From Liolophura sinensis (Eukaryota > Mollusca > Polyplacophora > Chitonida > Chitonidae), in NCBI RefSeq assembly GCF_032854445.1, contig NC_088305.1, forward strand, positions 23,843,400 to 23,903,399: a stretch of DNA of 60,000 nt, read 5' to 3'. Below the pieces are notes generated by a model. That model was not told where the DNA came from, made no database searches, and saw nothing but the letters and a program-made list of their open reading frames with translations. The number at the start of each line of letters is the position of its first letter. Within the stretch, counting starts at the first letter, position 1. A program made the translations under genes and the position numbers. Positions 45,888 to 57,189 of this stretch are shown piece after piece.

Positions 45888-48501
45888 CTAGGACGTCCTA
45901 TTTCGCGGCACATTTAGGCTCTGCGTTTTGGAAACCAAACCGTAAGGACGAAGATGATACACGTAAAACTCCAAGGCATACATCTTCTCCGGGGGTATAT
46001 AGTGGAATGTGATGGCATAATCACTTATGCTCCCCAGGCCCTGGAAATAAAAAAAACGAAACAAAAACAAAAATGAAATAGAAGACTTTAAACCACAGAG
46101 GATAAAACTAGAACGGCGAGAACATTGTAAGTGTTACCAAAGTGTAAACCGGGGAAATACGACATCTTGTCAATTTGCCCTTATGCTCTATTCTAACTGT
46201 TCATGTAAATGCTTAAGGAGTAGAAAGTTACACGCCCTCTGAAACCATGCAGTGATTTGAGTTCTGATTTATTAGACGTGAGTGAACTAGAATTACTCAA
46301 TTGTAATACTATTTAACATACAATGTCAATAACTTAGAATAAATGTTGTCTAGATTCCTGTTCTGTCCGGTTTTCTTCCAATCATAAAAACATCCATCGT
46401 CGCAGAGGTGAAATTTTCTTGTAAAAGAAGTTTAAAACCAAGAACGGAAACGGTGTTGCTAAGCTGAGACATGTATTTGTGTGACACAGAGGACACCTGA
46501 AGACAACTGCATCGATATCAGTTTAGATCCTATGTCACAAATCTAGCTTGATCGGGAAATCTCATCGTAATTCGAGGTTGTACCATTTAACAATGGTTCT
46601 ATTATTGTGGATTAACCATTCAATATCCACTGTGTTTATGAGCGTTTATTCATGCGCAAAAACTTTCCCTTGTAAATGAAAGCCACATTGTCAGTATTTG
46701 TACCCCTTAACCAAGACAATATGTTGGAAAAAAATGTGTGTACTAAAGCTAGTGAAGGATACCCCAGTTTAGTAAGTCCATGTGGTTTTATGCTCAATAG
46801 GGTACTGGTATATCTATTTTTGCATTGATGAGGAGGTAAATATGTTGAAGTTCCAAACATGATAACGGGAAGTACCAAGAATACTAATGGGACACTCCAA
46901 GGAAGCACCAAGAGTGCTTCGCGGAAGGTACTAAAAGTGCTCACGGGAAGCACCGAGAATGGTAACGGGGCAATCAAGGGAAGTGCAAAGATTGTCAACG
47001 AAACAATTCAGGGAAATGCCAACAGTGCTAACGAGACAATTCAAGGAAGTACGAACAATGCTAACGAGACAATCCAAGGAAGTGCTAACAATACTAACGG
47101 GATGATCCAAGGAAGTGTTAACAATGCTAAAGAGGCAATTCAAGGAAGTGTTAACAATACTAAAGAGACAATCCAAGGAATTACTACGATTGTTGCTTTT
47201 AAATGCTTTTACTCGGTGATGGGTTGTTGGCCAAGAGTAAATAACAAAATGAACCGGCTACTTACCGATTTGGCTCCGTAAGCATCATATTTATAGTACC
47301 AGTCAGGATATCCCCCTTGGAGGTGTGTGTCCGGGTCGAAACAGTGAAAGCGACTTCTCCCAAACACATCGAGAGATGTTCCTGTTTTTACACCCAGGTT
47401 CTCCATACACTTGCCAAGCTCCGCATCTTCTGCCCCTCCGTCATTCCTACACACGTTTTGGGGACGTGCTCGAAGGCGTTTTAGTGCCTCTTTACTCAGG
47501 ACATAGCCCCCTCCGCCGCTAAAATAACCCTGTTTCACAATCGTTTTAAACAGGTGACCGTAGAACACCGGTTCGTTAGGGTCAACATCCGACAAGAAGT
47601 AACGCAGGTTCTCCAAGATGACGTAAGTGTCGTCGTCTGCCTTCATGAACCAATCAGCTTCGTCCATGTAGTTATCGGCGACGTGATCATACGCCCGCAT
47701 TGTTTTGGCTGTCAGATGTTCCCGCCCTTCGGATATATTCAGTCCTATTGTCGGAAAGGAGCTATTTGTTACGGAGCTCATAAACAGAACTTTATTGCAC
47801 CGCTTAGCCCACGTGGCTCGCACGTGGATCGCCTTCTTTTGAAGATTATCTGGTGACGTCAACACCCAGCAAAGGACGCGGACTTTGTGGTACAATTCCT
47901 CAGCAACACTGGAATCATCTACAGCAACAACAACAATAACTGAATGATACCAACCTTATATGTAAACCCTACAAAAGAAAGCAGCCATCAATATCACTAG
48001 GAAAAGCTCGAATAAAAATTAAAAACCTTGAATTAGCATTTTTCCTGAGTAGCTGAGTCTGTGAAAATCTGAAAGCCTTGTTTACGCTTTACACTTTATT
48101 GTTCCCATATGGATTGTCAACGTGTGAGCAATGGCGTGGTTTTAGTGACGCGTCTACGTAAATTTTGTTTTCTAACACTCACCATAGTGTGCATGACCAT
48201 CTTCAAAGTGGAATTCTTTATGTGGCACGATGTGTTTGTCGAGATCTTCGTGAGAATGAAAGCTCTGTGGCACTCGATTAGAACCTTTGACATGGTTTCC
48301 TCTTTGATTTGGAGAAATAATGCTGTCATCTAGTGTAAGGCTTCTACTTTTGTCCACGTCTGAATCGAGTCCAGAACCACTGGTGGCTTCATATACATAC
48401 TTCGGAAATAAAGACCTGTTAAAAGTGAAGGTGAACGCAACAACGATGCCGATTGATAGTCCCAGCCAAAAATAGGTTGTCGCACTATACGAGGGAGCCA
48501 T
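45888..48501 (-). CDS. C1GALT1: Core-1 beta-1,3-galactosyltransferase (T-synthase), copy C
   Basis: Exons on the minus strand: 48501-48183, 47918-47266, 46040-45888; 374 aa. Splice sites: GTGAGT/TGTAG and GTAAGT/TTCCAG, with the same phases as A and B. Exon 1 has a signal anchor (about residues 11-27, FWLGLSIGIVVAFTFTF). Exon 2 has VRVLCWVLTSPDNLQKKA, MKADDDTYVILENL (metal-binding DDD), SGGGGYVLSKEALKRL and EDAELGKCME. Exon 3 has SISDYAITFHYIPP and YVYHLRPYG. It is an older paralogue: the stem and several loops differ from A/B (PQNVCRNDGG, HLQGGYPDWYYKYD) while the catalytic core is conserved. Intron 1 is only 264 bp and free of transposons, against 2.5 kb in A and 4.0 kb in B. Intron 2 (1225 bp) holds a 30-bp minisatellite. 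Transcribed toward copy B. Confidence 0.94.
46865..47195 (+). repeat. 30-bp minisatellite inside intron 2 of copy C
   Basis: About 10-11 units of CAATTCAAGGAAGTGCTAACA plus ATGCTAACGAGA. The 30-bp period is divisible by 3, so on the plus strand it stays open and encodes a 10-residue repeat (NNANETIQGS type) within a 140-codon frame from 46859 to 47281. That frame runs antisense to the host intron and into the 3' end of exon 2. I regard it as non-coding. Confidence 0.9.
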
Positions 48502-48525
48502 AATGATACCTAAGCCTGCGTGTCA

Positions 48526-48533
48526 CTGATTGG
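48526..48533 (-). promoter_or_regulatory. CCAATCAG motif before gene C
   Basis: CCAATCAG 25 bp before the ATG, in the same GCAATTCACCAATCAGTG context as in A and B although flanking sequence has diverged. Further upstream GTGAAGTGAACAGAGGTACT and TCTTAACG also match copy A, so a block of about 100 bp upstream is conserved. Confidence 0.4.
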
Positions 48534-50050
48534 TGAATTGCACCCGAAATGATACGTTAAGATCAGTACCTCTGTTCACTTCACACAGACCATTCACCTC
48601 ACTGTCGGCCACCTGAGACCGTAAACATATTTCTCAGGAGAACATTTGGCTTTTCCAAAGGGCAAGGATTCTTCCAAAACCAGCCTGTGAAAGTCTGAAA
48701 TACAATTGATTTCGCAATATAAAAAAGGTAAATTTAACAGTTTGTTTGATACTAACGAGGTCATTAGCTCTTTAATTCATTCAATATTTTTACATAAGAA
48801 ACTACTTACACAACAAACTAATCAACTATAACTTCAAATAAAAGGAAAGGTGAAGTATTAAAGTCCGTGGTAAACGTGCAATTCTGTTATAACTGTGTTA
48901 CCCATTAGACCTAAAGAATATGTAGGCCTAATATAAAAGACTACAACATAGCGAATAAAAACAAAACACTGACAACAGTTTGACAGATGGTGCCCCCATA
49001 TAACCGGTGAAATCTTGCCCCTTTTTAGTTTACCTCAGTTAGGTAGGCCTTCAAATCCCGAACAACAGCCCAACATTTTATTGTATAAAATGACAACTGG
49101 CTTTCGATTTAGCCTCCAAATGAAAAGAGAAGACACTATTGCGATTTAGGACGAAACACATTTGAAGCATCCTACACTTGAAATGCATAAATGTATCTTA
49201 AATGGTTTGCAAAACATCATGTTCATAAAACAAATACTCTGCGTATTAGTGGATATAGTCTATGTGACGTCCTTTCACCATGTCCAACCTAAAAGGAATA
49301 CACAAGCACAGGCGCCTTACCTCGTAGTCTATATCCTAGACTACGTCAGTAAAATGTACGTCCTTGTTGTTGAGAAAACGTAACATTACTGCAGCAATAG
49401 GGAAGACATCACATAACATGAACATGAGCCTGTGGCTAAACTTAACATATTTCAAAGGTAAGAACATTATATCCCGCCTACTTTTGCACAGACACGTGTG
49501 ATTGGTCAAAACGCCGACATATGCGTTCGAGAGAGATCTGGTACTGTTCGCATCAGTGATCCCGGTTTTGTCACTACTGAGAGCAGTAAATAGTACAGGG
49601 AATGACTGTCGTTTATACATGTATTGCACATTACACGAAGATCTACATCATAAACTTAGAAATACATATCAGACGAAAGTATGATGTACATTTTCGGAAT
49701 TGCACTGACTTACTGGAATAGCTTCGTTTGTTCTTTACATCGAGTTAAAATATTAGGATTTCTTTCACTCGATATTTCAGATAGACAGAATCCACTTTTA
49801 TCTTTTGTTTTTTTCACGCAGACCCACATGCCCTAGCGTTGAGAAAGAAAGAAGAAAATTGTAATACATGTCTCGAAAGTTATAAAATAAATTTACACAA
49901 TATTTTGGCATTAGTCTCATCGTGCGGCTTTTATAGCAAAAATGCAGAAGCCTGTGGCGCCTCGTTCTAAGATGTCAAATCTTCCACATCTATTCACCCT
50001 GCATAACAGTTAACAATAAGCTACGTAAATGCGTTAGTCCCTATTCTTGG
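48534..50050. other. Upstream flank of gene C; no other gene seen
   Basis: Contains a piece (48985-49060) related in reverse to the 12950-13195 repeat: ATAACCGGTGAAAT, CCCCTTTTTAGTTTACCTCA. Otherwise nothing recognised. Confidence 0.45.
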
Positions 50051-50272
50051 GTAACGTCTCGGTGGCCGAGGGGTTAGCGTGCTCGGCGCGACGACCTTTG
50101 AGCATCCCGATAATGCGGTCGCTGTGAGTTCTGGATTCCTCTCCGCCCGTACATGGGAAGGTCTGCCAGGAAACTGTGGATGGTCGCCGGTTTTCACCTC
50201 ACTATAATGCTTGTCGCCGTCGTATAAGTGGAATATTCTTGATTACGGCGTAAAATACCCGTCAAATAAATA
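50051..50272 (+). mobile_element. SINE (family 1), diverged
   Basis: Head GTCTCGGTGGCCGAGGGGTT, then GCGGTCGCTGTGAGTTCTGG (B-box region shortened), body GTACATGGGAAGGTCTGCCA, tail GATTACGGCGTAAAATACCC. The head is closer to a serine/leucine-type tRNA start (GTGGCCGAG) than the other copies; possibly a distinct subfamily. Confidence 0.85.
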
Positions 50273-50914
50273 GCCTAAATATAGGCTTGCTTGGGTACAA
50301 TGGCGAAGCGTAACATAGACTAAATCCATTGTTATGCACTGTAACAATCGCTGTACTAAAATGAACAACAAAGACTAGATAAAGAATCATTATTTTTAAA
50401 TATATGCCTTATCTGTATAAGCGTCAAGTCCGACATTCATATACCATTCGTAGTCCATAAAGGGCGTTCCAAGTCGATAATAGCAAGATCTATTTCCAAA
50501 ACAACGTTTAACACTAACTCCCAAAGACAAAGGTATGTAAGAAATTATACAAATAAGAAATAAAGCCGATAACACACAAGAGAGAAGCGGTCATCAGTTT
50601 TCAATGATGCCGGGCAGACAATGAATATTCCAGGCATGAATTCCATATCATTGTTCAAATTCGTAGTCCGTGAATGAGTTCCATGTCAACTAACAGCTAA
50701 ACAAGTATCTCAGTCGCGCTTTAATTGCAACTGTTAAAGGCATAAAGGCATCATGCTGATGTAATTAGCATGGCTACCTTTACGGCCCCTAGCCCCAGGT
50801 TAAGCGGTATTAGATACAGTTTGAAAATGACGAGCGTTACAGACCCTAACCAATCAGATTGTGATTCAAAAGTAACGGACGATTACGTCTTTCCCGTTAA
50901 TATGTAAAGATCTC
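50273..50914. other. No gene seen
   Basis: AT-rich intergenic sequence between the SINE and the 57-bp repeat. Confidence 0.45.
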
Positions 50915-50924
50915 ATGCTACAAG

Positions 50925-51065
50925 AGGCGCCATCTATGATGTCACACATGACATACAAGATAGACCGTTACACTGGGCAACCAGCGCCATCTATGTTGTT
51001 AAATACCATGTACGTGATAGATATGTACATAGGGATAACAGCGCCGTCTATGTGGTTGATCACAA
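50925..51065 (+). repeat. 57-bp tandem repeat, 3 copies, each with GCGCCATCTATG
   Basis: GCGCC(A/G)TCTATG occurs near 50926, 50984 and 51042 (57-58 bp apart), each followed by (T/A)(T/G)GTT..(A/C)ACA..ATG and GA.AGATA. It lies immediately at the 3' end of the reverse-transcriptase element. The motif resembles insect-type CTCF sites (AGCGCCATCTA); that is inference. Confidence 0.7.
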
Positions 51066-53260
51066 TGCAGATCGCCAGAGATTCTGAACGCTCTGTTCAT
51101 ACCTGCCAACGAGAGTGTTATACTCATTGTAAAATTTGAGAAACTTAGAATGAAGGCGTTTGATGGAGTATCCTTGACAAACTAGTTTTTGAACTAGCAA
51201 CTTGTGACGCAGATTGTGACGCAAAGTCATCACAATTAATGCAAGATCTGACAAATGCTACAAGGCGAGATATGTATACGCCATATGCAGGACCCTTTGG
51301 TATATTGCTATCTAAATAAGGATAATTTACAACATAAAAATTGAAATTATCCCTTTTGTCGTAAAGGCGGCGTGAATGGAGACCTTGTTCGTCTTTGTAC
51401 AGATATAGATCCAAATAAGATGTACCATCAGGACTATCTGTTGTCTCCTTTAAATCCAATGAAGGCGGATAGATTTCCGTCACCGCTTCAGCAATATGGG
51501 GATTATTTAACGCCAGTAGACCATCAATATATCGCTTGGTAAATGAAAAGGACCGAGCTTTAAAGATATTACTTTTAAGTAATTTCTGCATGTAGTCGTA
51601 TTCATATGAAAACAGGTATAGGTCTGCCAAAAGAGGCGCACAATTGGTACCCATTGGAATACCTTTGCACTGTTGGTAAATGGTATCTCCGAATTTCACA
51701 TAGATGTTATTAATGAGAAATTCAAGTAATTCAATAAATAATGTAATATCCCATGAGTGGTAACCTTTATAAAGAGTAGAACTAAAGAAAGCCTTATTGC
51801 TTCTGACGTTAGTGTAACGGTGACCTGCTTTAGTAAATACCGAGACCATTAACGACGATATTCTGTCAATAAGATCTTTGTGAGGAATCGTAATATAGAG
51901 AGTAGAGAAACCCCATGTGGATACGTCTTTGTACGGTATATGCATATGAGCATCGAGTTCTTCTGTAAGACGTTTGGAGTTGTTAAGAATCCACATGCTG
52001 TTACACCTGAATTTTTTGTTATGACACAACAATACTTATTCCAAAATGACTTAACTTCTTGTAACGCCCTCGTAAGTAGGGTTGACAAGAGTTTGGTGGT
52101 ACACCTTCTTGAACCTGCAATAAATCGAGCCTTGTATGGGGATTTATGCATTTTAGGAATCCAGTAAAGTTGTGGTACTTCTGTGTGACAGGTAGGTACA
52201 TTTATGCACCTTTTTTAAAGAAAGGTTTTGTGTTTGTTAAATAGTTCCTCCAGAGTACATGTAGCAGAATACGTAGATGTCGTTGTAGATGCACATAGCT
52301 CTTGAACAAGAATTTGATAATAATAATTCTTGTAAATAAAGATGACATTATTAGGAGCCTTGTCTGCTACAGTGATGACAAATTTACTATGAAGGTCAGC
52401 GAGTGTTTCTTGCACAGTGGGATCCTTCAGAACCTGTTTAACTTTAGGTAGAGTATCAATGTCTAGACGGTGTATAGTTAAACTAACTTTCTTTTTGACA
52501 ATCTCAAGCCAATTGTTAAGTACCGAAGAATCCACTTTCTCCCGTTTTGACCATTTTTTAACATACTCCTCAAGTGCCGAGATGATACATGTATTTTTTT
52601 TTGTTTGATCGTATGTTGACATTTCTCTTTTCTCTATACTTAGGACCCCTCACAAAGAGATTCCTTAGATCATGATTCTTAATAATATTAAGGTCACCAG
52701 TCAGGAAATGTTTACATTTGTCGTAGGTAAAAACTGAGGATTCACAATCACACTTATAGCCGCCAGAAGTATACGTCGCCCAAATCGAACTCCTTGATGG
52801 CCTGGGAATAATTGAAAATTTTGGAAGCGATAGGCTTTGTATACTCATAGGATATGTAAGGAGGCTCTTGGATATTAAAATAATTAGGCACAGCACTACG
52901 AACATCAGCTTCATTAAAGATGCGTGGTAGGTTAATTAAATCAAGGCCACTGTCTAAATACTTTATCATCAGAAAGAGTCTATCGTGTTGAGTTTCAATT
53001 GTAGTTACAGGGCGATACAATCGAAAATATGATATGTTTTGACACAGACGTACAAGGTGAGGTGGAACATTAACATTGTGTAAGTTATAGGATACGTCTT
53101 GAACTACCTGTTTTAGCAAGTTCAATGGCAGTGCGTATAATACTGTGCCTAGAGCATGCATGCTATTGCTGTCATACGACAATCCTACTAAATAGCTAAC
53201 TGTAACGTGTTTGTGAATCATGTTTCTGTTGAACTTCCTTCTACCATGTGCCACAAGGCT
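51060..53260 (-). mobile_element. Penelope-like retroelement (tentative), reverse transcriptase pseudogene
   Basis: Minus-strand reading in order: an N-terminal region (MAHGRRKFNRNMIHKHVTVS... to 52754); a cysteine-containing block CDCESSVFTYDKCKHFLTGD and NLFVRGPKYRE; KKWSKRE; ADKAPNNVIFIYK; LYWIPKMHKSPYKARFIAGS; the RT core with CKGIPMGTNCAPLLADLYLF, RYIDGLLALNN and TSYLDLYLYKD; and a C-terminal FLKFYNEYNTLVGRYEQS. This block order is familiar from a widespread animal RT family that I place, tentatively, with Penelope-like elements. Damage: frameshifts near 52765, 52600 (T run), 52000 and 51215, and an in-frame TAA at 52215-52217. The catalytic Asp of motif A is lost (FDFS expected, WGFS seen near 51915), and the second Asp of the YIDD box is Gly (YIDG, near 51524). 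No GIY-YIG endonuclease recognised. Confidence 0.8.
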
Positions 53261-53819
53261 TATATATGTATTCTAACAAGTGTGCACAGTTCATATAATA
53301 AACGCGGTACAGTGGGCGTATACAGGACAGTCAGGTATAACATTCTTCATGTAAGCATATGACGTGCATTGACAATTCCCTCTACATCAGATCCCGCATG
53401 TATAAGCGGAAGCAGTGCAAACGTCGCCGGCTATAAATATCGTTGTGAGCTTTAACATGCATGATTTTTAAAATAAGTTATTCGGCAAATAAATAAACAT
53501 AAATTAATAAGAAGAATTAGTTTGATACCAGTACTGTTATTAGACGCTCGACTTTCTTGGTTTTTACCCATTGAGCACCCACCGTTTTACACCTCCAGAC
53601 GTTGAATGCTATATAGCTCTATTATAATACCTAAACAACCCAAGTTGAGAAATCTCTTCAGCCTTTGAAACCAGCAAACTCATGGCACAATCATTAAATT
53701 TATTAAGTTTATTAAATGACAATCAAACCTCATAGGTGAAGAGTTTAATAAACGCGTTAAATCTTCCTTCATGCATATGTCTGCAATTTGTAGTGACAGG
53801 TGTTGCCTGAAGAGTGCAC
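53261..53819. other. No gene seen
   Basis: AT-rich sequence upstream of the reverse-transcriptase remnant; no 5' terminal repeat of that element identified. Confidence 0.4.
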
Positions 53820-54044
53820 ACACTAAAAAAAAAATTAACAGAAAATCTGTAATCTGAGTGATGCTAGAAATATATATGTTAATGCAGCAGATTATTCTGT
53901 TAAATATAACACACATATTCTATTAATTCAACATAACAACTGTATTAAACTAACAGGAAATTATGTTGAATGTGACACATTCATTCTAGCATTACTCAGA
54001 CAACAGACTTCCTGTTAAATTTAACAGATAAATTTTTTGAGTGT
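53820..54044. mobile_element. MITE with CACT-type inverted ends, 225 bp
   Basis: Left end ACACTAAAAAAAAAATTAAC, right end (complement) ACACTCAAAAAATTTATCTG. The arms continue with TTAACAG, TCTGTAATCTGAGTGATGCTAG against TCTGTTGTCTGAGTAATGCTAG. Non-coding. The CACT(A) termini resemble CACTA/EnSpm-type ends, but I did not find a convincing target duplication. Confidence 0.8.
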
Positions 54045-54334
54045 AGCTCGACACAGTGACACACCCGATCTGTTGTCATAGTCCACATTACAGTTAATGA
54101 AACCGCTGCACGCGTCTATCTACTTTTAATCTTCATATAAGTACATTTAATATTGACTCAAATTCCGGCATTTATTTCGCCATTGTGAGAAGAGGTTTAA
54201 TAACGAAATGTATACATCATTGTGGAATGTACATATCTGCCAAGGCCTTTTACCCAGACTCACGCAACAAAGAGATGTTACCCTCTCGTGAACATTATTT
54301 TTTTTTCAAGGATATGTAGGCTCCTCACTCGACA

Positions 54335-54375
54335 CACTATCCTCCCCCCCACCCCCCACCCACCACCCCAACCCC
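54335..54375. repeat. C-rich tract
   Basis: CCTCCCCCCCACCCCCCACC and similar; simple sequence next to a SINE remnant. Confidence 0.8.
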
Positions 54376-54632
54376 ATCCAATGGGATGCGAGTTCGAATC
54401 TATCTTATGTGAGTTTTCGTTTTCTTCGGGGAGAGGGATTTTAGTTGAATTTTAGACATAAATGTGCGGCATGAAATCAGTAAATTTGTCACATACCTTA
54501 CGAAGGTCGGTCGTTTATTCCGGGCATTTCGGTCTCATACTAATACTCATCATAAATCTGACCATCATCTTTCTAGGCGAAAATTCTTGAGCACGACGTA
54601 AAATACCAATCAAATAAGCAAAGAAATAAATA
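54376..54632 (+). mobile_element. SINE remnant (family 1 tail)
   Basis: B-box-like GCGAGTTCGAATC at about 54385 and, 180 bp on, the family tail AAAATTCTTGAGCACGACGT, AAAATACCAATCAAATAAGC. The middle is too diverged to align by eye. Confidence 0.6.
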
Positions 54633-54885
54633 ATAAATGCAGTCCAAATTTCATTCCTGTTTTCCCAGCCAGGCAGACCGCCAAGGCCCTAGAAGCCTTG
54701 GGGTCCAAGGAAACGGCAGAAATGTGCGCGTTTTAACGAGGACAAAAATAAAGATATCAATTCATACATGTAGTTGTAAATGAGTCTACACATGTTAAAG
54801 GAATATTTTTAAAAAAAAACAGATTTTTCATTGTACGCCTGTCATACCGATATACCACAACTTTCCTGGTTGACCCGTATCAGTA
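54633..54885. other. No gene seen
   Basis: Short intergenic stretch between two SINE-type repeats. Confidence 0.4.
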
Positions 54886-55086
54886 TAATGGCTCGAGCGG
54901 GGCGGCTTACTTGCCTTCGGTAAGTCGTCTCAGTGAAGCAGCACTAGATAAAAGAGCGGTGGAAATCCGTCCTGCCACAAGGAGGCACATTACACGTACA
55001 TGCACCCTAAGGATTCCTTCGTCGTCATATGACTGAAAAATTGTTGAGTACGACGTTAAACCCCAAGCACTCACTCACTCACTCCT
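54886..55086 (+). repeat. SINE-like interspersed repeat (family 2) with CACT tail
   Basis: Matches 24-213. Ends GACTGAAAAATTGTTGAGTA, CGACGTTAAACCCCAAGCAC, then (TCAC)n. The tail type differs from family 1. Confidence 0.75.
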
Positions 55087-56402
55087 GGATATCGCCCCCT
55101 CCCCCCTCCCCCCAAAGTGACACTGTATTCTCTCCTAAAACTGCTAACTTTCAAGAAAAACTTTGCGAGGAAAGGTTTTTGCATAAATTTACTCATTAAC
55201 AATGACGTGTGTACCAGTGGTAAACAAATTGTGTACCACAGACACACATGATATTGACTGAAGCTGTCTTTCTGGGGAGTAACACTTTACTTGTTTAATA
55301 TGAGTGTGTTACATATAATATACAGTCAGCGAATATTGCTGATACACATTTTTATGTGAGTATGGGTTTTTGTCATAGTTCTGTGTACCACTCGTACACA
55401 GTGGCTTTTTTATACAGAGTACACGTATTCGAGACCTTGTTTCGCCTGAGGCAATGGCTGGTAGACGACGAGATGAATGATAATATGGTGAGGTATACGG
55501 AAATGAATAACTTTAAGACGATATTGTCAGAACTGCCCTGACAATATTCGAAATTCATAATTTTTTGAAAACAAGAGAATAATCTACACAGTATACATGA
55601 TATATGAGCATCAACAAAACTCCGTTTTGGACTCATGTCACCATCAAGCACAGTTTTCTAACTACTTGTTTTGCTCAGAGTTAAGCGTGCTGAAGGCGAG
55701 TAAAAACAGCAAATGCGCAGATGCCCCTGGGCTTGAATAAGGCATAAGACACCGGTTCGTTCAACATGCTGTGTTTTCTATAAGTTAGACTCGTACTTTA
55801 GGTACATTGTGTTTCATCTATACGTTAGACACAATATTAGAAAAGTATGCGAGATGATTTTTTCCCAGGAATGCAGTCAACCGGATATTTTGCGATTGCG
55901 AAATTGTGGCCTTCACTTAACTGTTACTCTAGCCAACAGGGTAATTAAGTCTAATTTATATACCTTACGAATTTATTTTACGGGAACATACACCCTTTGC
56001 TAGCCTTTTTGAGAATCAACGGCTGGAAGACTTAAGGCATGCCCTCCATTAAAGACGCTGTACCGTAGTCTTTTGGCGAAAGAAAAGTATTCTCGGTAAT
56101 CGCATTTTCTGTATTTACCAACGATAGCTCAAATTATTCCACTTCAGGAACCATAAGTTGTTACTTATAGTATTAAAATAAATCTAATGTTTGGAAATTT
56201 TAAACAAGCAACAATTAAATTGAATTATCCTACCTTTTAGCCGATTTTGAGCGGTAACACTTGCACAGACGAGTTTGGTACTTTGTGAAATGTAATAATT
56301 TCAACTATTCTGAAATATTACTACAAAAAGCGTAAGCTTGCTTACATCTGAGATCTGTTTCGTTCTTGCCAGCTCAGCTTTGAGAAATACAGATCTGTAC
56401 TC
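55087..56402. other. No gene seen
   Basis: AT-rich. A perfect 10-bp hairpin with 7-nt loop (ATATTGTCAG / CTGACAATAT) lies at 55521-55547. A 61-codon open frame ending there (55356-55541) is not recognised. Confidence 0.45.
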
Positions 56403-56979
56403 TTTACTTTACTAGCCTGGAACTCGGTCCTTCCGCGAGTGCTGTCCTTAACATGTCAAAGCTGTACGCTACAAAAACATGTTTCCTGTAATCCTTCAGT
56501 AATTCTTACCTCATAACACCTAGTTATGTTATAAAGACCATAACGTTATAATTAACACCATGATTTGATTGAAACCAATGAGATGTACACAATCTAAAGG
56601 GTTATTGGCAAATTGTTTGGGAGTCTTAACTTTAATTTGTGTGTTAATAATGAACAGAAATGATCTATTATCAATTATAATGTGAAAAAGATGGTCTTAA
56701 TTTTGGAAAAGCAGTCTAGTCCACCCTAGCAACCAAGCCACGTGCTTTGCAAATGGCGGCTTGCGAAGTTCTGATGCTGCTCAAGTGTATTCGTTGGTTA
56801 CATTTGTGTTATTTGCGAAGTCATTTGCGAAGTCATGGTCTTTATTAGTCCCACATAATGAGGTGATATCAATTCAGAATTACTTTAAGATCACCGGACA
56901 CCTCCTTTTGTGGCGTTCACCGTCAGAACTTTGGAAACAGCGCAGATGACAGGACCGAGTTCCAGGTTAGTGAGTAAAA
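56403..56979. repeat. Segment bounded by ~28-bp inverted repeats
   Basis: CCTGGAACTCGGTCCT at 56416-56431 and its exact complement AGGACCGAGTTCCAGG at 56951-56966. The match extends outward (TTTACTTTACTAG against TTTACTCACTAA). Interior 520 bp contains CTAGCAACC, an E-box CACGTG and an ATGGCGGC start context at 56754. Could be a non-autonomous DNA element or chance-preserved arms; no transposase or target duplication seen. Confidence 0.6.
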
Positions 56980-57189
56980 CGATTCAGAGCGGTAAATGTA
57001 GAAGTTAAGCTGGGAACATCGCTAACCGATTTCAGAGATAGAATTTGTTAAAAAGAAACTTATATACCATTTTAAAGAATCCGGAAAAGAGGGATATGGC
57101 TTTATGTACAATATGGCTTTGACCTGTAAAGTAAAATTTGGCTCCACCATGTTAACTAAAAAAAAGATAAAATGTAAAGTATAAAATGG

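Noticed and set aside
46636-46998. Minus-strand 120-codon frame in intron 2 of copy C
   Set aside because: Half of it is the 30-bp repeat read in reverse; it lies within an intron and has no family resemblance.
55356-55541. 61-codon frame ending in a hairpin
   Set aside because: No homology recognised, no splice or promoter support; length is expected by chance.
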